A stretch of 64,000 bases of DNA from Pseudomonas iranensis (GCF_014268585.2 NZ_CP077092.1:2604001-2668000), one strand, 5' to 3'. Shown: positions 1-8,260, counted from the first letter of the stretch. Notes: generated from the sequence alone by a model not told the origin. Translations and numbers: made by a program.

Positions 1-367
1 AAGTCGCGCTGACTTGCCCCACCGGCGTGTCGATCTTGTGTACGCCCGGCTGGATTTTCCCCAGATGCTGCAACGAATTGATCAGGCCGATGGTGCCGTG
101 GCCGCACATGCCCAGGTATCCGGCGTTGTTGAAGAAGATCACCCCGCAGGTGGCGTCTGCCGACACCGGCGGACAATACAGCGCGCCGACCAGAACATCG
201 TTGCCACGCGGCTCGAGCAGACAGGCGCGGCGCCACTGATCGTGCTGGCTGCGCAGGGCATCGCGTTTATCGACCATGCTGTTGCCGGACAGCTCGGGGA
301 AGCCGCTCATCACCAGCCGCGTCGGCTCGCCGCCGGTGTGGGAATCAATGACGTGTACTCGTTTCAT
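1..367 (-). CDS. lhpA: 4-hydroxyproline 2-epimerase, N-terminal part (gene runs off the window)
   Basis: The ATG is at 367 and the reading frame is open to base 1, so the first 122 residues are present. The N-terminus ([19 protein letters not shown]) and the motif GMCGHGTIG with Cys88 match the proline racemase/hydroxyproline epimerase family; this cysteine is one of the two catalytic thiols, the second lying outside the window. In the family the enzyme interconverts trans-4-hydroxy-L-proline and cis-4-hydroxy-D-proline, the first step of hydroxyproline breakdown. The 22-bp gap to the upstream permease on the same strand suggests one operon. Choosing epimerase over proline racemase rests on the wording of the motif and is probable, not proven. 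Confidence 0.88.
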   Translation of the reverse strand, partial: MKRVHVIDSHTGGEPTRLVMSGFPELSGNSMVDKRDALRSQHDQWRRACLLEPRGNDVLVGALYCPPVSADATCGVIFFNNAGYLGMCGHGTIGLINSLQHLGKIQPGVHKIDTPVGQVSAT

Positions 368-389
368 GAAGAGATCCCGTTGGATGATT

Positions 390-2015
390 TCAGTAGGCGC
401 CGGCAGGGCGGGCGCTGACGGTGGACGAGGGCGCAGGGCTGTCGCTTTCTTCGTCCTCGTCGTCCAGGCGCAGCAGATGGGCAGGCACGCCGGTCGCTGC
501 GCCCCAGTAGTAAATGCCGGTGGCGCAAGCGGCGACGACGATCGTGTCGAACGGATGGGTGAGGATACCCAGGCCACCGAAGGTGCCGAGTTTCGACAGC
601 ACGATAGTCACCGCGTAGAAGGCGATCAGCCACGCCGATGAACGCACCTGACGCGCCAGACTCAGGTGTGCGGTCGGCACAAAGCGGCCACAGAACAGAT
701 AGATGACAAACATCAGGATTTGCAGGCCGAGCAGCCACGACACGGTGTTCCAGCCCGACCAGTAAACGATCAGCGCGGCGATGATGAACGACACCGGCCC
801 GAGCAGGCCCATGCTCTTGACCCGGAACGGGCGCGGCATGTCCGGCGCATTGCGCCGCAGCGCCGCAACCGATACAGGCGCCACCGCATAGCTCAACACC
901 AGCGCGGCGGAGACCACGTTGATCAGCGCTTCCCACGACGGGAATGGCAGGGTCCAGAACACCGACAGGGCGAAAGTCAGCCACAGCGCCGGACGCGGGA
1001 TGCCGGACTTTTCATCGATGTGGGTGAAGACCTTGAAGAAGGTGCCGGTCTGCGCCCAGCCGTAGATCACTCGCGGCGTGGCGTTCATGTAGATGTTGCC
1101 GCAGCCGCTCGGCGAGATCACCGCATCGGCGACCACCAGATAGGCCAGCCAGCCGACACCGAGCGCCAGGGCGATGTCGCGATAGGGCAGGGCGAATTCC
1201 TTGCTGATACCGGCCCAGCCGTTGGCGAGCATTTCCGTCGGGATGCTGCCGAGAAAGGCCATTTGCAGCAGCACGTAGATCAGGGTCGACAGCAGCACCG
1301 AGAGAATCAGCGCGATGGGAATGGTGCGCTGTGGATTCTTCACTTCGCTGGCCACGGAAATGATTGGCGTCAGGCCCAGGTAGGCAAAGATGATCCCCCC
1401 GGCAGAGACCGCCATCTCCACACCGGACAGGCCGAATGGAGCGAATCCCTGAACCTGAAAGTTCTCCGGTTTGAAGAAGGTGAACAGCACGCCGATCACC
1501 AGCAGCGGCACGATGAATTTGAACACGCTGACCAGATTGTTGGCCTTGGCGAAGGTCTTCACGCTGCGGTAGTTGAGCAGGAAAAACACGCAGAGCAGGC
1601 CGAACTGCACCAGCCAGCCGAGGATGGTCGGGTCGCCGCTAGCCGCCTTGGTCAGGCCGGGAAACCATGCCGCCGCGTATTGGCGCGAGGCGACCACTTC
1701 GATCGCCACCAGACTGGAAAACGCAATCAGCGTAATGAAACCCATCAGGTAGCCGAGCAGCGGACCGTGGGAATAAACCGGGTAGCGCACCACGCCGCCG
1801 GCACGGGGCAATGCCGCGCCCAGTTCGCAGTAGACGATACCCAGCAGCAACACGGCGAAACCGCCCAGCAACCAGGAAAAAATCCCCGCCGGACCGGCAA
1901 TCGCCGAGACATGGCTGGCGGCGAACAACCAGCCGGAGCCGAAGATCGCGCCGAGTCCGATAAAGGTGAGGTCGATCAATGAAAGCTGTTTTTTGAACTT
2001 GCCTTGGCCTGACAT
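390..2015 (-). CDS. APC-family amino acid permease
   Basis: This 541-residue inner-membrane protein has about 12 hydrophobic helices. It opens with the APC signature ([20 protein letters not shown]) typical of the amino acid/polyamine/organocation superfamily. The C-terminus is an acidic, Pro/Ser-rich cytoplasmic tail ([10 protein letters not shown]). The ATG at 2015 is preceded by an AGAAGG ribosome binding site. Because it lies directly upstream of a hydroxyproline epimerase gene and divergent from a regulator, its substrate is likely hydroxyproline or a related amino acid; this is inferred from context only. Confidence 0.88.
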   Translation of the reverse strand: MSGQGKFKKQLSLIDLTFIGLGAIFGSGWLFAASHVSAIAGPAGIFSWLLGGFAVLLLGIVYCELGAALPRAGGVVRYPVYSHGPLLGYLMGFITLIAFSSLVAIEVVASRQYAAAWFPGLTKAASGDPTILGWLVQFGLLCVFFLLNYRSVKTFAKANNLVSVFKFIVPLLVIGVLFTFFKPENFQVQGFAPFGLSGVEMAVSAGGIIFAYLGLTPIISVASEVKNPQRTIPIALILSVLLSTLIYVLLQMAFLGSIPTEMLANGWAGISKEFALPYRDIALALGVGWLAYLVVADAVISPSGCGNIYMNATPRVIYGWAQTGTFFKVFTHIDEKSGIPRPALWLTFALSVFWTLPFPSWEALINVVSAALVLSYAVAPVSVAALRRNAPDMPRPFRVKSMGLLGPVSFIIAALIVYWSGWNTVSWLLGLQILMFVIYLFCGRFVPTAHLSLARQVRSSAWLIAFYAVTIVLSKLGTFGGLGILTHPFDTIVVAACATGIYYWGAATGVPAHLLRLDDEDEESDSPAPSSTVSARPAGAY

Positions 2016-2235
2016 GGCATCGCCTTCTTGTGAGTTATTGGATAGGCAGTTGTGTCACGGGGACGAGCAGACTTTGCACGGGTCGACGGCGGCGGCGATT
2101 GATGTTTTATGCCGGGATCGATGACGAATTCGGCACAATGGCGCCGATGAATGCGCGGCCTCGACAGGGCCGCGACGTTGCTGCAATCTGCTGGCGGACG
2201 GCGTTTCTGGCGCTTCATCGCAATGGAGATTTTTC

Positions 2236-3006
2236 ATGCAGCCTGGGTTTTCGATCCTGTGCCAAGGCACTGACGGCCTGCGTCCGCAGACCCTCGAAGA
2301 GATGGTCGCCGGTGCCGCGCAGCTGTTGCCGATACTCGATGTGATCCCGAATGCGGCGATCTTCATCAAGGATCTGCACGCGCGCTATGTGCTGGCCAAC
2401 CGCACGCTGGTGCAGCGTTGTGGCTTGAAGGACCTGCGCCCGTTGCTGGGGAAGACCAGCGCGCAAGTGTTCCCGGCGCAGTTGGGCCCGGGTTACACCG
2501 AGCAGGATCGCAAGGTGCTGGAGGAAGGTTTTGTGTTGGAGGATCAGCTCGAACTGCACCTGTATGGCAGTCGCGAGCCGGGCTGGTGCCTGACTCACAA
2601 GAGGCCGATCTACAACCGTGACGGGACGATCATCGGCCTGGTGGGGATCTCGGTGGATCTGCAGTCAGCCAGCGAAACCCACCCGGCGTTCGAGCGCCTG
2701 GCGGCGGTCGATGAATACATCCGCGGCAACTTCAACCGGCGGGTGACGCTGGGTGAACTGACGCGGATCGCCGGGATATCCGTGGCGCAACTGGAGCGCT
2801 ATTGCAAACGCGTTTTCCACCTGACACCACGGCAGATGATTCAGAAAGTCCGCCTGGAACACGCGCATCGATTGCTGCACAGCGACTTGCCGATTACCGA
2901 GGTTGCGCTGCAATGCGGCTACACCGATCACAGCGCTTTCACCCGTCAGTTCAAGGCCTCGACCGGGTTTACACCACGCGAATACCGGCAAGCCACCGGG
3001 CATTAG
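2236..3006 (+). CDS. PAS-domain AraC-family transcriptional regulator
   Basis: The protein has 256 residues. Residues about 30-145 read as a PAS sensor domain (DVIPNAAIFIKDLHARYVLAN, then GREP-like and IIGLVGISVDL strands). Residues about 157-254 form an AraC-type double helix-turn-helix, ending with CGYTDHSAFTRQFKASTGFTPREYR, the family signature. It is transcribed divergently from the permease and hydroxyproline epimerase operon, so it probably controls it in response to an amino acid sensed by the PAS domain. Hydroxyproline operons of other pseudomonads are reported to have AraC-type regulators. The stop codon overlaps the 3' end of the convergent LysE-type gene by 4 bp. Confidence 0.88.
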   Translation: MQPGFSILCQGTDGLRPQTLEEMVAGAAQLLPILDVIPNAAIFIKDLHARYVLANRTLVQRCGLKDLRPLLGKTSAQVFPAQLGPGYTEQDRKVLEEGFVLEDQLELHLYGSREPGWCLTHKRPIYNRDGTIIGLVGISVDLQSASETHPAFERLAAVDEYIRGNFNRRVTLGELTRIAGISVAQLERYCKRVFHLTPRQMIQKVRLEHAHRLLHSDLPITEVALQCGYTDHSAFTRQFKASTGFTPREYRQATGH

Positions 3007-3599
3007 ACCAACACGGCCAGCCAGGCCGAGAGCAGCAGAAGAAGGGCCAGTGCCGCGTTCATTCGCTTGAACGCTTGCGGTGAGCTGAGCAACCGCGCGC
3101 TGCCAACGCCGAGCAGCGCCCAGAGCGTCATGCACGGCAGTGACACCAGCAGAAATGCCAGCGACAACACCAGCAGGCGTAGCGTCTTGTCGCCGCCGCC
3201 AACGAATACGCTGACCACCGCCACAGCCATCATCCACACCTTCGGGTTGACCAGTTGCAGCAGCGCCGCGCCGAAGACGCTCAAGCCTTGTTCCTGCGCA
3301 GATTTCGGGTCCAGCGATGGCGGCGGGCTGCGAAAGATCTGCCACGCCAGCCAGCTCAACCAGAGCACGCCACCCCAGGCCATCGCTTGCTGCATGCGCG
3401 GAAAGCGCAACAGGGTTTCACCAGCGCCGAGCCCGACCACCAGCACAATCAGCGCCGCCGCCGCGCAGGCGCCGAAGATGATCGGCAGCGTGGCGATCAA
3501 CCCGCGCCGCGAACTGTGGCTCAGCACCAGAATATTGGTCGGCCCCGGCGTGATCGAGGCAACGAAAGCAAACAGCAGAAAGGGCAGTAAAGAAGCCAT
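3003..3599 (-). CDS. LysE/RhtB-family amino acid exporter
   Basis: This 198-residue membrane protein begins with the RhtB/LysE signature (FVASITPGPTNILVLSHSSR) and has about six predicted helices, the usual size of the family. Such proteins export amino acids or their analogues across the inner membrane. An AGGAA ribosome binding site precedes the ATG at 3599. The next gene upstream on the same strand is an AraC regulator with a cupin domain, a common pairing for LysE exporters. The substrate cannot be told from sequence. Confidence 0.9.
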   Translation of the reverse strand: MASLLPFLLFAFVASITPGPTNILVLSHSSRRGLIATLPIIFGACAAAALIVLVVGLGAGETLLRFPRMQQAMAWGGVLWLSWLAWQIFRSPPPSLDPKSAQEQGLSVFGAALLQLVNPKVWMMAVAVVSVFVGGGDKTLRLLVLSLAFLLVSLPCMTLWALLGVGSARLLSSPQAFKRMNAALALLLLLSAWLAVLV

Positions 3600-3653
3600 G
3601 GTGCAAATTCCTGAAAGTCGAAACAGGACACCATGATCGTCAGTGGGCAGGCC

Positions 3654-4490
3654 TCAGTCTGGAAGATTTGAGCAGCGTTTGCGGTAGTCCGCCGGGGTCA
3701 GTTGATAGGCGCGGCGGAACCAGCGCCCCAGATGACTCTGATCGGCAAAACCAAGCACGCTGGCCACCTGCGCTGGCGTCTCGCCGCGTGCGAGCAATTG
3801 CCGCGCCTTGGCCAGGCGCAACTGGATCAGGTAAGCGTGGGGTGCCAGACCGAAAGCGGCCTTGAACGCGCGGGTCAGGCGAAAACGATCGATACCACAG
3901 GCTTGCGCTAGGTCGTCGAGGCCGATGTCTTCGTAGTTGTGGGCATGCAGATAGTCGCGCGCAACCTGCGCAACCAGTGGCAGGCGCGGATCGAAGTCCT
4001 GACGCTTGCGCCAGTCGAGGTGGCGGGTGAGGGACGCCAGCAGGCCATCCAGCGCAGTCTGCCGGACGATGCGCAGATCGCCGTCATGTAACGCGTGGAA
4101 GGCTTGCACGATCGCCGTCGACAGGCGCGGATCGTGGCTCAGGGTGTAGGCAAAGCCTGGCTGACTGTCGGCGGGCGCCTCTTCGAACAGCGCATGCAGT
4201 TCGCGCTCCAGCCAGTGCGGATCCAGATACAGCATCGAATAGGTAAAGCCGTCCTCGGTCGGCGCATGGCCATCGTGGATTTCTCCCGGCTCGAGCAGAA
4301 ACACATGCCCCGGCGTACTGCGATGACGCACCCGGCGACAATTGAACTGCTGCACGCCTTGCTCGGTCACTCCGACGAGAAAACTGTCATGCCAGTGCGG
4401 ATCGTAGGCATGCCCACGGAAATGCGCACGAATCGACTCGATCCCGGTATCGACATCCTGGGAGAGAGAGATCCAGTTGCGTTTGTCCAT
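3654..4490 (-). CDS. AraC-family regulator with N-terminal cupin domain
   Basis: The protein has 278 residues. The N-terminal 90 residues contain the AraC-ligand-binding cupin pattern (YDPHWHDSFLVGVTEQG, then PGHVFLLEPGEIHDGH). The C-terminal 100 residues are an AraC helix-turn-helix pair ending with LGFADQSHLGRWFRRAYQLTPADYR. It lies 54 bp upstream of the LysE-type exporter on the same strand and probably regulates it. No strong ribosome binding site is seen before the chosen ATG. Confidence 0.88.
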   Translation of the reverse strand: MDKRNWISLSQDVDTGIESIRAHFRGHAYDPHWHDSFLVGVTEQGVQQFNCRRVRHRSTPGHVFLLEPGEIHDGHAPTEDGFTYSMLYLDPHWLERELHALFEEAPADSQPGFAYTLSHDPRLSTAIVQAFHALHDGDLRIVRQTALDGLLASLTRHLDWRKRQDFDPRLPLVAQVARDYLHAHNYEDIGLDDLAQACGIDRFRLTRAFKAAFGLAPHAYLIQLRLAKARQLLARGETPAQVASVLGFADQSHLGRWFRRAYQLTPADYRKRCSNLPD

Positions 4491-4635
4491 GGGAGGATTC
4501 CATAGGTCGGTTGAGCAGGGGCGTTTCTAAAATACCGCGTGGCGGAGGAGAGTGTTTAGAAGATTTGTGCAGGTGCGCAGGGGGATCGAGTCAGGCAATG
4601 TGTCCTGGATGGGGTGGGACCACAAAACGCAGACG

Positions 4636-4666
4636 AAAAAAAACCGCCTTCGCGGGGCGGTTTTTC
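4636..4666 (-). terminator. Rho-independent terminator, strong on the minus strand
   Basis: On the minus strand a GC-rich stem (AACCGCC with GGCGGTT) is followed by eight consecutive T. The opposite strand also has five T after the stem, so it may act in both directions. On the minus strand it closes the antisense-RNA-like unit at 4636-5090. Confidence 0.82.
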
Positions 4667-4694
4667 AATCCTCGGTTTGGAGCCGAGGCCATGT

Positions 4695-4718
4695 GCTTCA
4701 CTAGCCACACCAACATGT
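4695..4718 (-). repeat. Direct repeat box C of the antisense-like unit
   Basis: The minus-strand sequence ACATGTTGGTGTGGCTAGTG nearly equals the box at 5043-5066 (the core differs at one base, GTGGCT against GTAGCT). Both copies are preceded by ACCATGCG within 20 bases, so the duplication extends beyond the core. Confidence 0.75.
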
Positions 4719-4744
4719 CCGCGCATGGTATTGAGTTTCTCCCG

Positions 4745-4981
4745 TCAGTGCAACGAAGGTTTAGCGTGATGTGCGAGGTTTTTTCGGAACGTCCAACGCA
4801 TGTAACTGAATTCAGGTCTGTCAATAAACATTGTCAGAAATACGGTTTTACAAAGGTTCAGGCGTAGCCGCAGAATAACCTTGGCTACTCGGGTTTTCTC
4901 TTCTGATTTCTGCGTTAAGATGCCTGCGCTCATCTTGTTGGTAGAGCTGTGAGGTTTGGCTGGGGGCGCAAAAGGTTTCAC
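4745..4981 (-). CDS. Small Icd-like hypothetical ORF inside the antisense-like unit
   Basis: This is an open frame of 78 codons; an internal ATG at 4933 would give 63 residues (MSAGILTQKSEEKTRVAKV...). The product is basic, rich in Arg, Lys and Leu, and has no recognised domain. Its position, overlapping the anti-repeat and followed by the second repeat and a terminator, is that of the icd-type reading frames that follow c4 RNA in P1-like immunity regions. There is no convincing ribosome binding site at either start. It may be a relic or a non-coding stretch. Confidence 0.3.
   Translation of the reverse strand: MKPFAPPAKPHSSTNKMSAGILTQKSEEKTRVAKVILRLRLNLCKTVFLTMFIDRPEFSYMRWTFRKNLAHHAKPSLH
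4934..4960 (-). repeat. Inverted copy (anti-box B) of the direct repeats
   Basis: The plus strand here reads TTGTTGGTAGAGCTGTGAGG, which matches the minus-strand boxes at 5043-5066 and 4695-4718. RNA made from the minus strand could therefore pair with both boxes through TGTTGGT, AGCT and GTGAGG. Confidence 0.65.
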
Positions 4982-5042
4982 GCCCTCTGACGCGGATTCG
5001 CACCCGCGCCGGAATGATGTCTCGGAGGGATTTCAACCGGCC

Positions 5043-5066
5043 GCCTCACTAGCTACACCAACATGT
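5043..5066 (-). repeat. Direct repeat box A of the antisense-like unit
   Basis: The minus-strand sequence ACATGTTGGTGTAGCTAGTG is the upstream member of the direct repeat pair; the second copy is 348 bp away at 4695-4718. Confidence 0.75.
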
Positions 5067-5135
5067 AGGCTGAAGGCACGCATGGTCCGGTAAGTTTGCT
5101 GGAGGTTTGGCCGCCAGCCATGGAGGCCAAAACGT

Positions 5136-5234
5136 ATGAAGCTTCTGCTGCGTACGCTGAGCCTTGTATGGAGATTGTTGAAAGCCTTGCGCTTTTACGA
5201 GTTCCTGCGAGATCACTTTGATGACTTGAAATAA
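5136..5234 (+). CDS. Unrecognised 32-residue amphipathic small protein
   Basis: The ATG at 5136 follows a GGAGG ribosome binding site with 9-base spacing, and the frame closes with TAA at 5234. A strong terminator starts 18 bp later, so the unit looks like a complete tiny gene. The peptide starts MKLLLRTLSLVWRLLKAL and ends FLRDHFDDLK: a hydrophobic/basic amphipathic helix of about 20 residues followed by an acidic tail. It resembles no family I can name. A membrane-active type I toxin or a small membrane regulator would fit the composition, but that is only a guess. Confidence 0.5.
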   Translation: MKLLLRTLSLVWRLLKALRFYEFLRDHFDDLK

Positions 5235-5251
5235 GGTCGTCTAAGTGGGGA

Positions 5252-5290
5252 AAGACCCGTTTCGGTTTCGACTGATACGGGTCTTTTTTT
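5252..5290 (+). terminator. Rho-independent terminator after the small ORF
   Basis: An eight-base stem AGACCCGT/ACGGGTCT is followed by seven T on the plus strand. It lies just after the 32-codon ORF. From here to 5520 no further gene is seen. Confidence 0.85.
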
Positions 5291-5520
5291 GTGTGAATGA
5301 TGCTGTCAAAAATGAGATTGTCAGTTTTATGCTTTCGACTTTGTAGGGCGTTTCGCTTAGTGACTTAAGCAATAGCATAAAGATCAATCCAATAGCGGCT
5401 CATGCTCGACCAGCTATTGATTGCGTCAATAACAACCATTAAGTCAATGAAGTTCTCATATCCATGGTGCGGCGTAAGATCGGCTCCATACCCAACCACT
5501 GCAACTCGGAGCACATCATC

Positions 5521-5817
5521 ATGAAACGCCAGACTATCCTCGGTATCGCTTTCTCGGTTTTTGCACTGAATGCCTTCGCCGCCACCGAAACCGACCCGCT
5601 GTTCAGTGATGCGGTCGCCGCCACTCAAACAGACCGCTTGTTCAGCGACGCAGTAGCCGCCACCGAAACCGACCCGCTGTTCAGCGATGCAGTCGCTGCG
5701 ACCGAAACTGATCCACTGTTCAGCGATGCAGTAGCCTCTGATGGCTCCGATCATCTGCAAGGCAATCGGGTCGCCGAAGGTGGCGCTGACCGTCTGCTCG
5801 AACGTCGCACCGCTTGA
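5521..5817 (+). CDS. Secreted 13-residue tandem-repeat protein
   Basis: The 98-residue product starts with a clear signal peptide (MKRQTILGIAFSVFALNAFA, cleavage likely after the second Ala-containing AFA). The mature part is essentially six consecutive 13-residue units: four near-identical (ATETDPLFSDAVA type) and two diverged (SDGSDHLQGNRVA, EGGADRLLERRTA). They share the pattern D-x-L-x4-VA. The start at ATG 5521 is chosen over an upstream GTG because of the signal peptide and the GGAG ribosome binding site. Proteins of this style occur in pseudomonads, some carrying the vague label phage infection protein. Its function is unknown. Highly similar 39-bp DNA repeats encode the units. Confidence 0.72.
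   Translation: MKRQTILGIAFSVFALNAFAATETDPLFSDAVAATQTDRLFSDAVAATETDPLFSDAVAATETDPLFSDAVASDGSDHLQGNRVAEGGADRLLERRTA
5578..5735 (+). repeat. Tandem 39-bp repeats (about four close copies)
   Basis: Within the secreted repeat gene, the unit GCCACCGAAACCGACCCGCT... recurs every 39 bp with few changes. The copy-to-copy similarity suggests recent expansion or gene conversion; two further units downstream are diverged at the DNA level. Confidence 0.8.
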
Positions 5818-5840
5818 GCGCAACGATGAACATCGATAAC

Positions 5841-5878
5841 GAATGCCGCTTCAACCACAGGCGGCATTCATTCTATTC
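5841..5878 (+). terminator. Probable terminator of the repeat-protein gene
   Basis: A perfect 9-bp stem GAATGCCGC/GCGGCATTC with an 11-base loop is followed by a T-rich stretch (ATTCTATTC). It sits between the convergent repeat-protein and symporter genes and could serve both. Confidence 0.6.
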
Positions 5879-5896
5879 ACGCTTTACAACTCTGCT

Positions 5897-7135
5897 CTAA
5901 ACCGCACTCGGCAGCACGGCCTTGTCGCGATCGCGGCTCTTGAATGTCGCCCAGAAACACAGCAGTACCGCCACGGAAAAACCGGCGGGGAACAGCCAGA
6001 TGCTTCTCCAGTCATGCCCTGCGCTTGATGTGAAGTGGTCGGTAATCCGTCCCGCGATCCAGAAACCAATCAACATGCCCAATCCGTACGTAGCCAAGGT
6101 GATCAAACCTTGCGCCGAGCTGCGGAAGCGTTCCGGTGCCTTGGCATCGGTGTAGATTTGCCCGGACACGAAGAAGAAGTCATAGCACACACCGTGCAGG
6201 GCAATGCCGATCAGCAGCATGAATGCCTGATCGTCGTTATTGCCAAAAGCAAACAGCACGTAACGCAACGCCCAGGCAGCCATGCCGACCAGCAGGGCGA
6301 TCTTGATGCCGAAGCGATGGATGAACAACGGCAGCAGCAACATGAACAGCACTTCCGACACCTGACCGATGGCCATCTTCGCTGTCGGGTTGGTCACGCC
6401 GATCTCGGCCAGAAACGGATTGGCATTCTGGTAATAGAAGGCCAGCGGAATGCAGATCAGGATCGAGGCGAGGAAGAACACCAGATAGCTGCGGTCCTTG
6501 AGCAAACCCCACGCATCGACGCCGAGCATCTGCTTGAGGCTTGATGAGCCGGCTGCGGTTTTCAGCGGCGCGGTGTTCGGCAGGCTGAAGCTGTAAAGCC
6601 CCAACAGCAGCGATGCGACGGCGGACATCAGGAACGTATTGCGCAAGCCTCCGGCCGCGATGCTTTGCTGCGAGTCCCAGGCGAACACGAAGCTGATCAC
6701 CACGCCGGCGACGATCCAGCCCACCGTGCCCCACACGCGAATGCGCGAGAACTCCAGCGCCGGGTCTTTGATCTGGCGGAACGCCACGGCGTTCACCAGT
6801 GCCAATGTCGGCATGTAGACCATCATGTAGGCGAGCACATAGGGATAAAACGCGCTGAAGTCTGCCGCGCGATAGAGCTGATAGAGCAACACTGCGCCAA
6901 GCAGATGCAGCACTGCCAGAATGCGTTCGGCATTGAAGAAACGGTCGGCAATCAAGCCAATGACAAACGGCGCCAGAATCGCACCCCAGGATTGCGTGGC
7001 GAAGGCCATGCCGACCTGGCCGCCGCTGGCAGCCAGCGTTGTCGCCAGAAAAGTGCCGAGGGTGACGAACCAGCCGCCCCAGATAAAGAACTGCAAAAAC
7101 ATCATCACGCTGAGTCGCGCATTCATTACGTTCAT
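5897..7135 (-). CDS. MFS / nucleoside:H+ symporter-family transporter
   Basis: This 412-residue protein has 12 predicted helices. The start (MMFLQFFIWGGWFVTLGTFL) is characteristic of the nucleoside:H+ symporter family (NupG/YegT-like MFS). It lies 42 bp downstream of a sugar isomerase/epimerase gene and in the same operon as a Gfo/Idh oxidoreductase. In this context such transporters usually import a sugar, polyol or glycoside rather than a nucleoside. An in-frame ATG at 7126 is an alternative start. The substrate is unknown. Confidence 0.85.
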   Translation of the reverse strand: MNVMNARLSVMMFLQFFIWGGWFVTLGTFLATTLAASGGQVGMAFATQSWGAILAPFVIGLIADRFFNAERILAVLHLLGAVLLYQLYRAADFSAFYPYVLAYMMVYMPTLALVNAVAFRQIKDPALEFSRIRVWGTVGWIVAGVVISFVFAWDSQQSIAAGGLRNTFLMSAVASLLLGLYSFSLPNTAPLKTAAGSSSLKQMLGVDAWGLLKDRSYLVFFLASILICIPLAFYYQNANPFLAEIGVTNPTAKMAIGQVSEVLFMLLLPLFIHRFGIKIALLVGMAAWALRYVLFAFGNNDDQAFMLLIGIALHGVCYDFFFVSGQIYTDAKAPERFRSSAQGLITLATYGLGMLIGFWIAGRITDHFTSSAGHDWRSIWLFPAGFSVAVLLCFWATFKSRDRDKAVLPSAV

Positions 7136-7177
7136 TTCAGATCACCGTATTGTTTTTATGTCGGTAACGCGGATGAA

Positions 7178-8260
7178 TCAGTCGTCGGTCAGGCCGAGCA
7201 GGCGTCGGTTGGAAGCAGCGTCAGCGTTGACTCCGGCGAAGTCGTCGAAGGCCTTGGCGGTCTTGCGGATCATGTGTCGCTCGATGAACGCCGCGCCTTG
7301 CGCCGCGCCCTGTGCGGAGTCTTTCAGGCAGCACTCCCACTCGAGCACGGCCCAGCCGTTGAAGTCGTATTGGCACAATTTGCTGAAGATCGATTTGAAA
7401 TCGATCTGGCCGTCGCCCAGCGAGCGGAAGCGCCCGGGACGCTCGACCCAGCCCTGATACCCGCCGTAGACGCCGGAGCGCGCATCGGGGCGGAATTCGG
7501 CATCCTTGACGTGAAACATGCGGATACGTTGGTGGTAGCGATCGATGAAGCCGAGGTAGTCCATTTGCTGCAGCAGCAGGTGGCTCGGGTCGTAGAGGAT
7601 TGCGGCGCGAGGGTGATGATTCACCGCTTCGAGAAACTGTTCGAACGATGCACCGTCATGCAAGTCTTCGCCGGGATGGATTTCGTAGCACAGATCGACG
7701 CCAGCCTCTTCGAAGCAGTCGAGGATCGGCAGCCAGCGCTTGCCCAGTTCGGCGAAACCTTGCTCGACCAAACCGGCCGGACGTTGCGGCCATGGATAGA
7801 CGTAGGGCCAGAGGAGGGCACCGGAAAAGGTTGCATGGGCGGTAAGTCCCAGGCGCTGGCTGGCACGGGCGGCCAGTTTCAACTGCTCAATGGCCCATTC
7901 GGTGCGCTCCTGCGGCTTGCCGCGCAGCGCTGGCGGGGCGAAGTCGTCGAACAGGCTGTCGAACGCCGGATGCACCGCGACCAATTGCCCTTGCAGGTGC
8001 GTCGACAACTCACTGATCACCACACCGGCGCGGGCGCAGACGGCGATGAGTTCGTCGCAGTAATCCTGGCTCTCAGCGGCGCGCTGCAAATCGATGAACC
8101 GCGTGCCGAGGGTCGGTACCTGAATGGCTTTATAGCCTTGCGAGGCGGCCCACTCGGCGATGTTGGCGAGGGAGTCGAAAGGCGCTTCGTCGGCGATGAA
8201 TTGCGCGAGGAAAATCCCCGGGCCCTTCAAGCCTGTGGCGTTCTGCCGAACATTATTCAT
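7178..8260 (-). CDS. Sugar phosphate isomerase/epimerase-family protein (TIM barrel)
   Basis: The product has 360 residues and an AP-endonuclease-2-type TIM barrel. Metal-binding style motifs are visible in order: CYEIHPGEDLHDG, AILYDPSHLLLQQMDY, MFHVKDAEF, and the C-terminal VLEWECCLKD. The ATG at 8260 is chosen because of the AGGAG site 11 bases upstream and because it overlaps the preceding gene's stop by 8 bp. Members of this family isomerise or epimerise keto-sugars and inositols, and this one probably acts after the neighbouring oxidoreductase. The exact substrate cannot be told. Confidence 0.87.
   Translation of the reverse strand: MNNVRQNATGLKGPGIFLAQFIADEAPFDSLANIAEWAASQGYKAIQVPTLGTRFIDLQRAAESQDYCDELIAVCARAGVVISELSTHLQGQLVAVHPAFDSLFDDFAPPALRGKPQERTEWAIEQLKLAARASQRLGLTAHATFSGALLWPYVYPWPQRPAGLVEQGFAELGKRWLPILDCFEEAGVDLCYEIHPGEDLHDGASFEQFLEAVNHHPRAAILYDPSHLLLQQMDYLGFIDRYHQRIRMFHVKDAEFRPDARSGVYGGYQGWVERPGRFRSLGDGQIDFKSIFSKLCQYDFNGWAVLEWECCLKDSAQGAAQGAAFIERHMIRKTAKAFDDFAGVNADAASNRRLLGLTDD

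Larger units (their letters stand above)
4636..5090 (-). ncRNA. P4/P1-type immunity leader RNA (c4/CI antisense-like), orphan
   Basis: Read on the minus strand the unit has, in order: a box TGTTGGTGTAGCTAGTGAGGC (5066-5043); a hairpin with nested stems CCCTC/GAGGG and CGCGG/CCGCG around a tRNA-T-arm-like GTGCGAAT loop (about 5028-4984); a segment complementary to the box (4960-4934; complementary blocks of 7, 4 and 6 bases); a small ORF; a second direct copy of the box (4718-4695); a short CCTCGG/CCGAGG hairpin; and a strong terminator. This A, anti-A, C order is that of the satellite phage P4 immunity region, where a processed antisense RNA pairs with flanking sequences in the same leader; P1 c4 works similarly. 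No promoter was recognised and no other phage genes are present. The function is inferred. Confidence 0.5.

Noticed and set aside
666..1982. A 438-codon open frame on the plus strand, opposite the APC permease
   Set aside because: It is a high-GC antisense shadow: the translation is His/Gln/Arg-rich without any domain, while the minus strand encodes a clear permease.
4984..5066. tRNA gene on the minus strand, because of a T-arm-like GGTGCGAATCC segment
   Set aside because: No anticodon arm, acceptor stem pairing or CCA end can be assembled; the segment is better explained as the hairpin of the antisense-like unit.
5119..5220. An alternative 33-codon plus-strand frame overlapping the 32-residue small protein (MEAKTYEASAAYAEP...)
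   Set aside because: Its ribosome site is 13 bases away and poorly spaced, whereas the frame from 5136 has a well-spaced GGAGG.
5365..5823. A 152-codon minus-strand frame with tandem repeats
   Set aside because: It is the antisense of the 39-bp repeats that encode the secreted repeat protein, which has a signal peptide and ribosome site on the plus strand.
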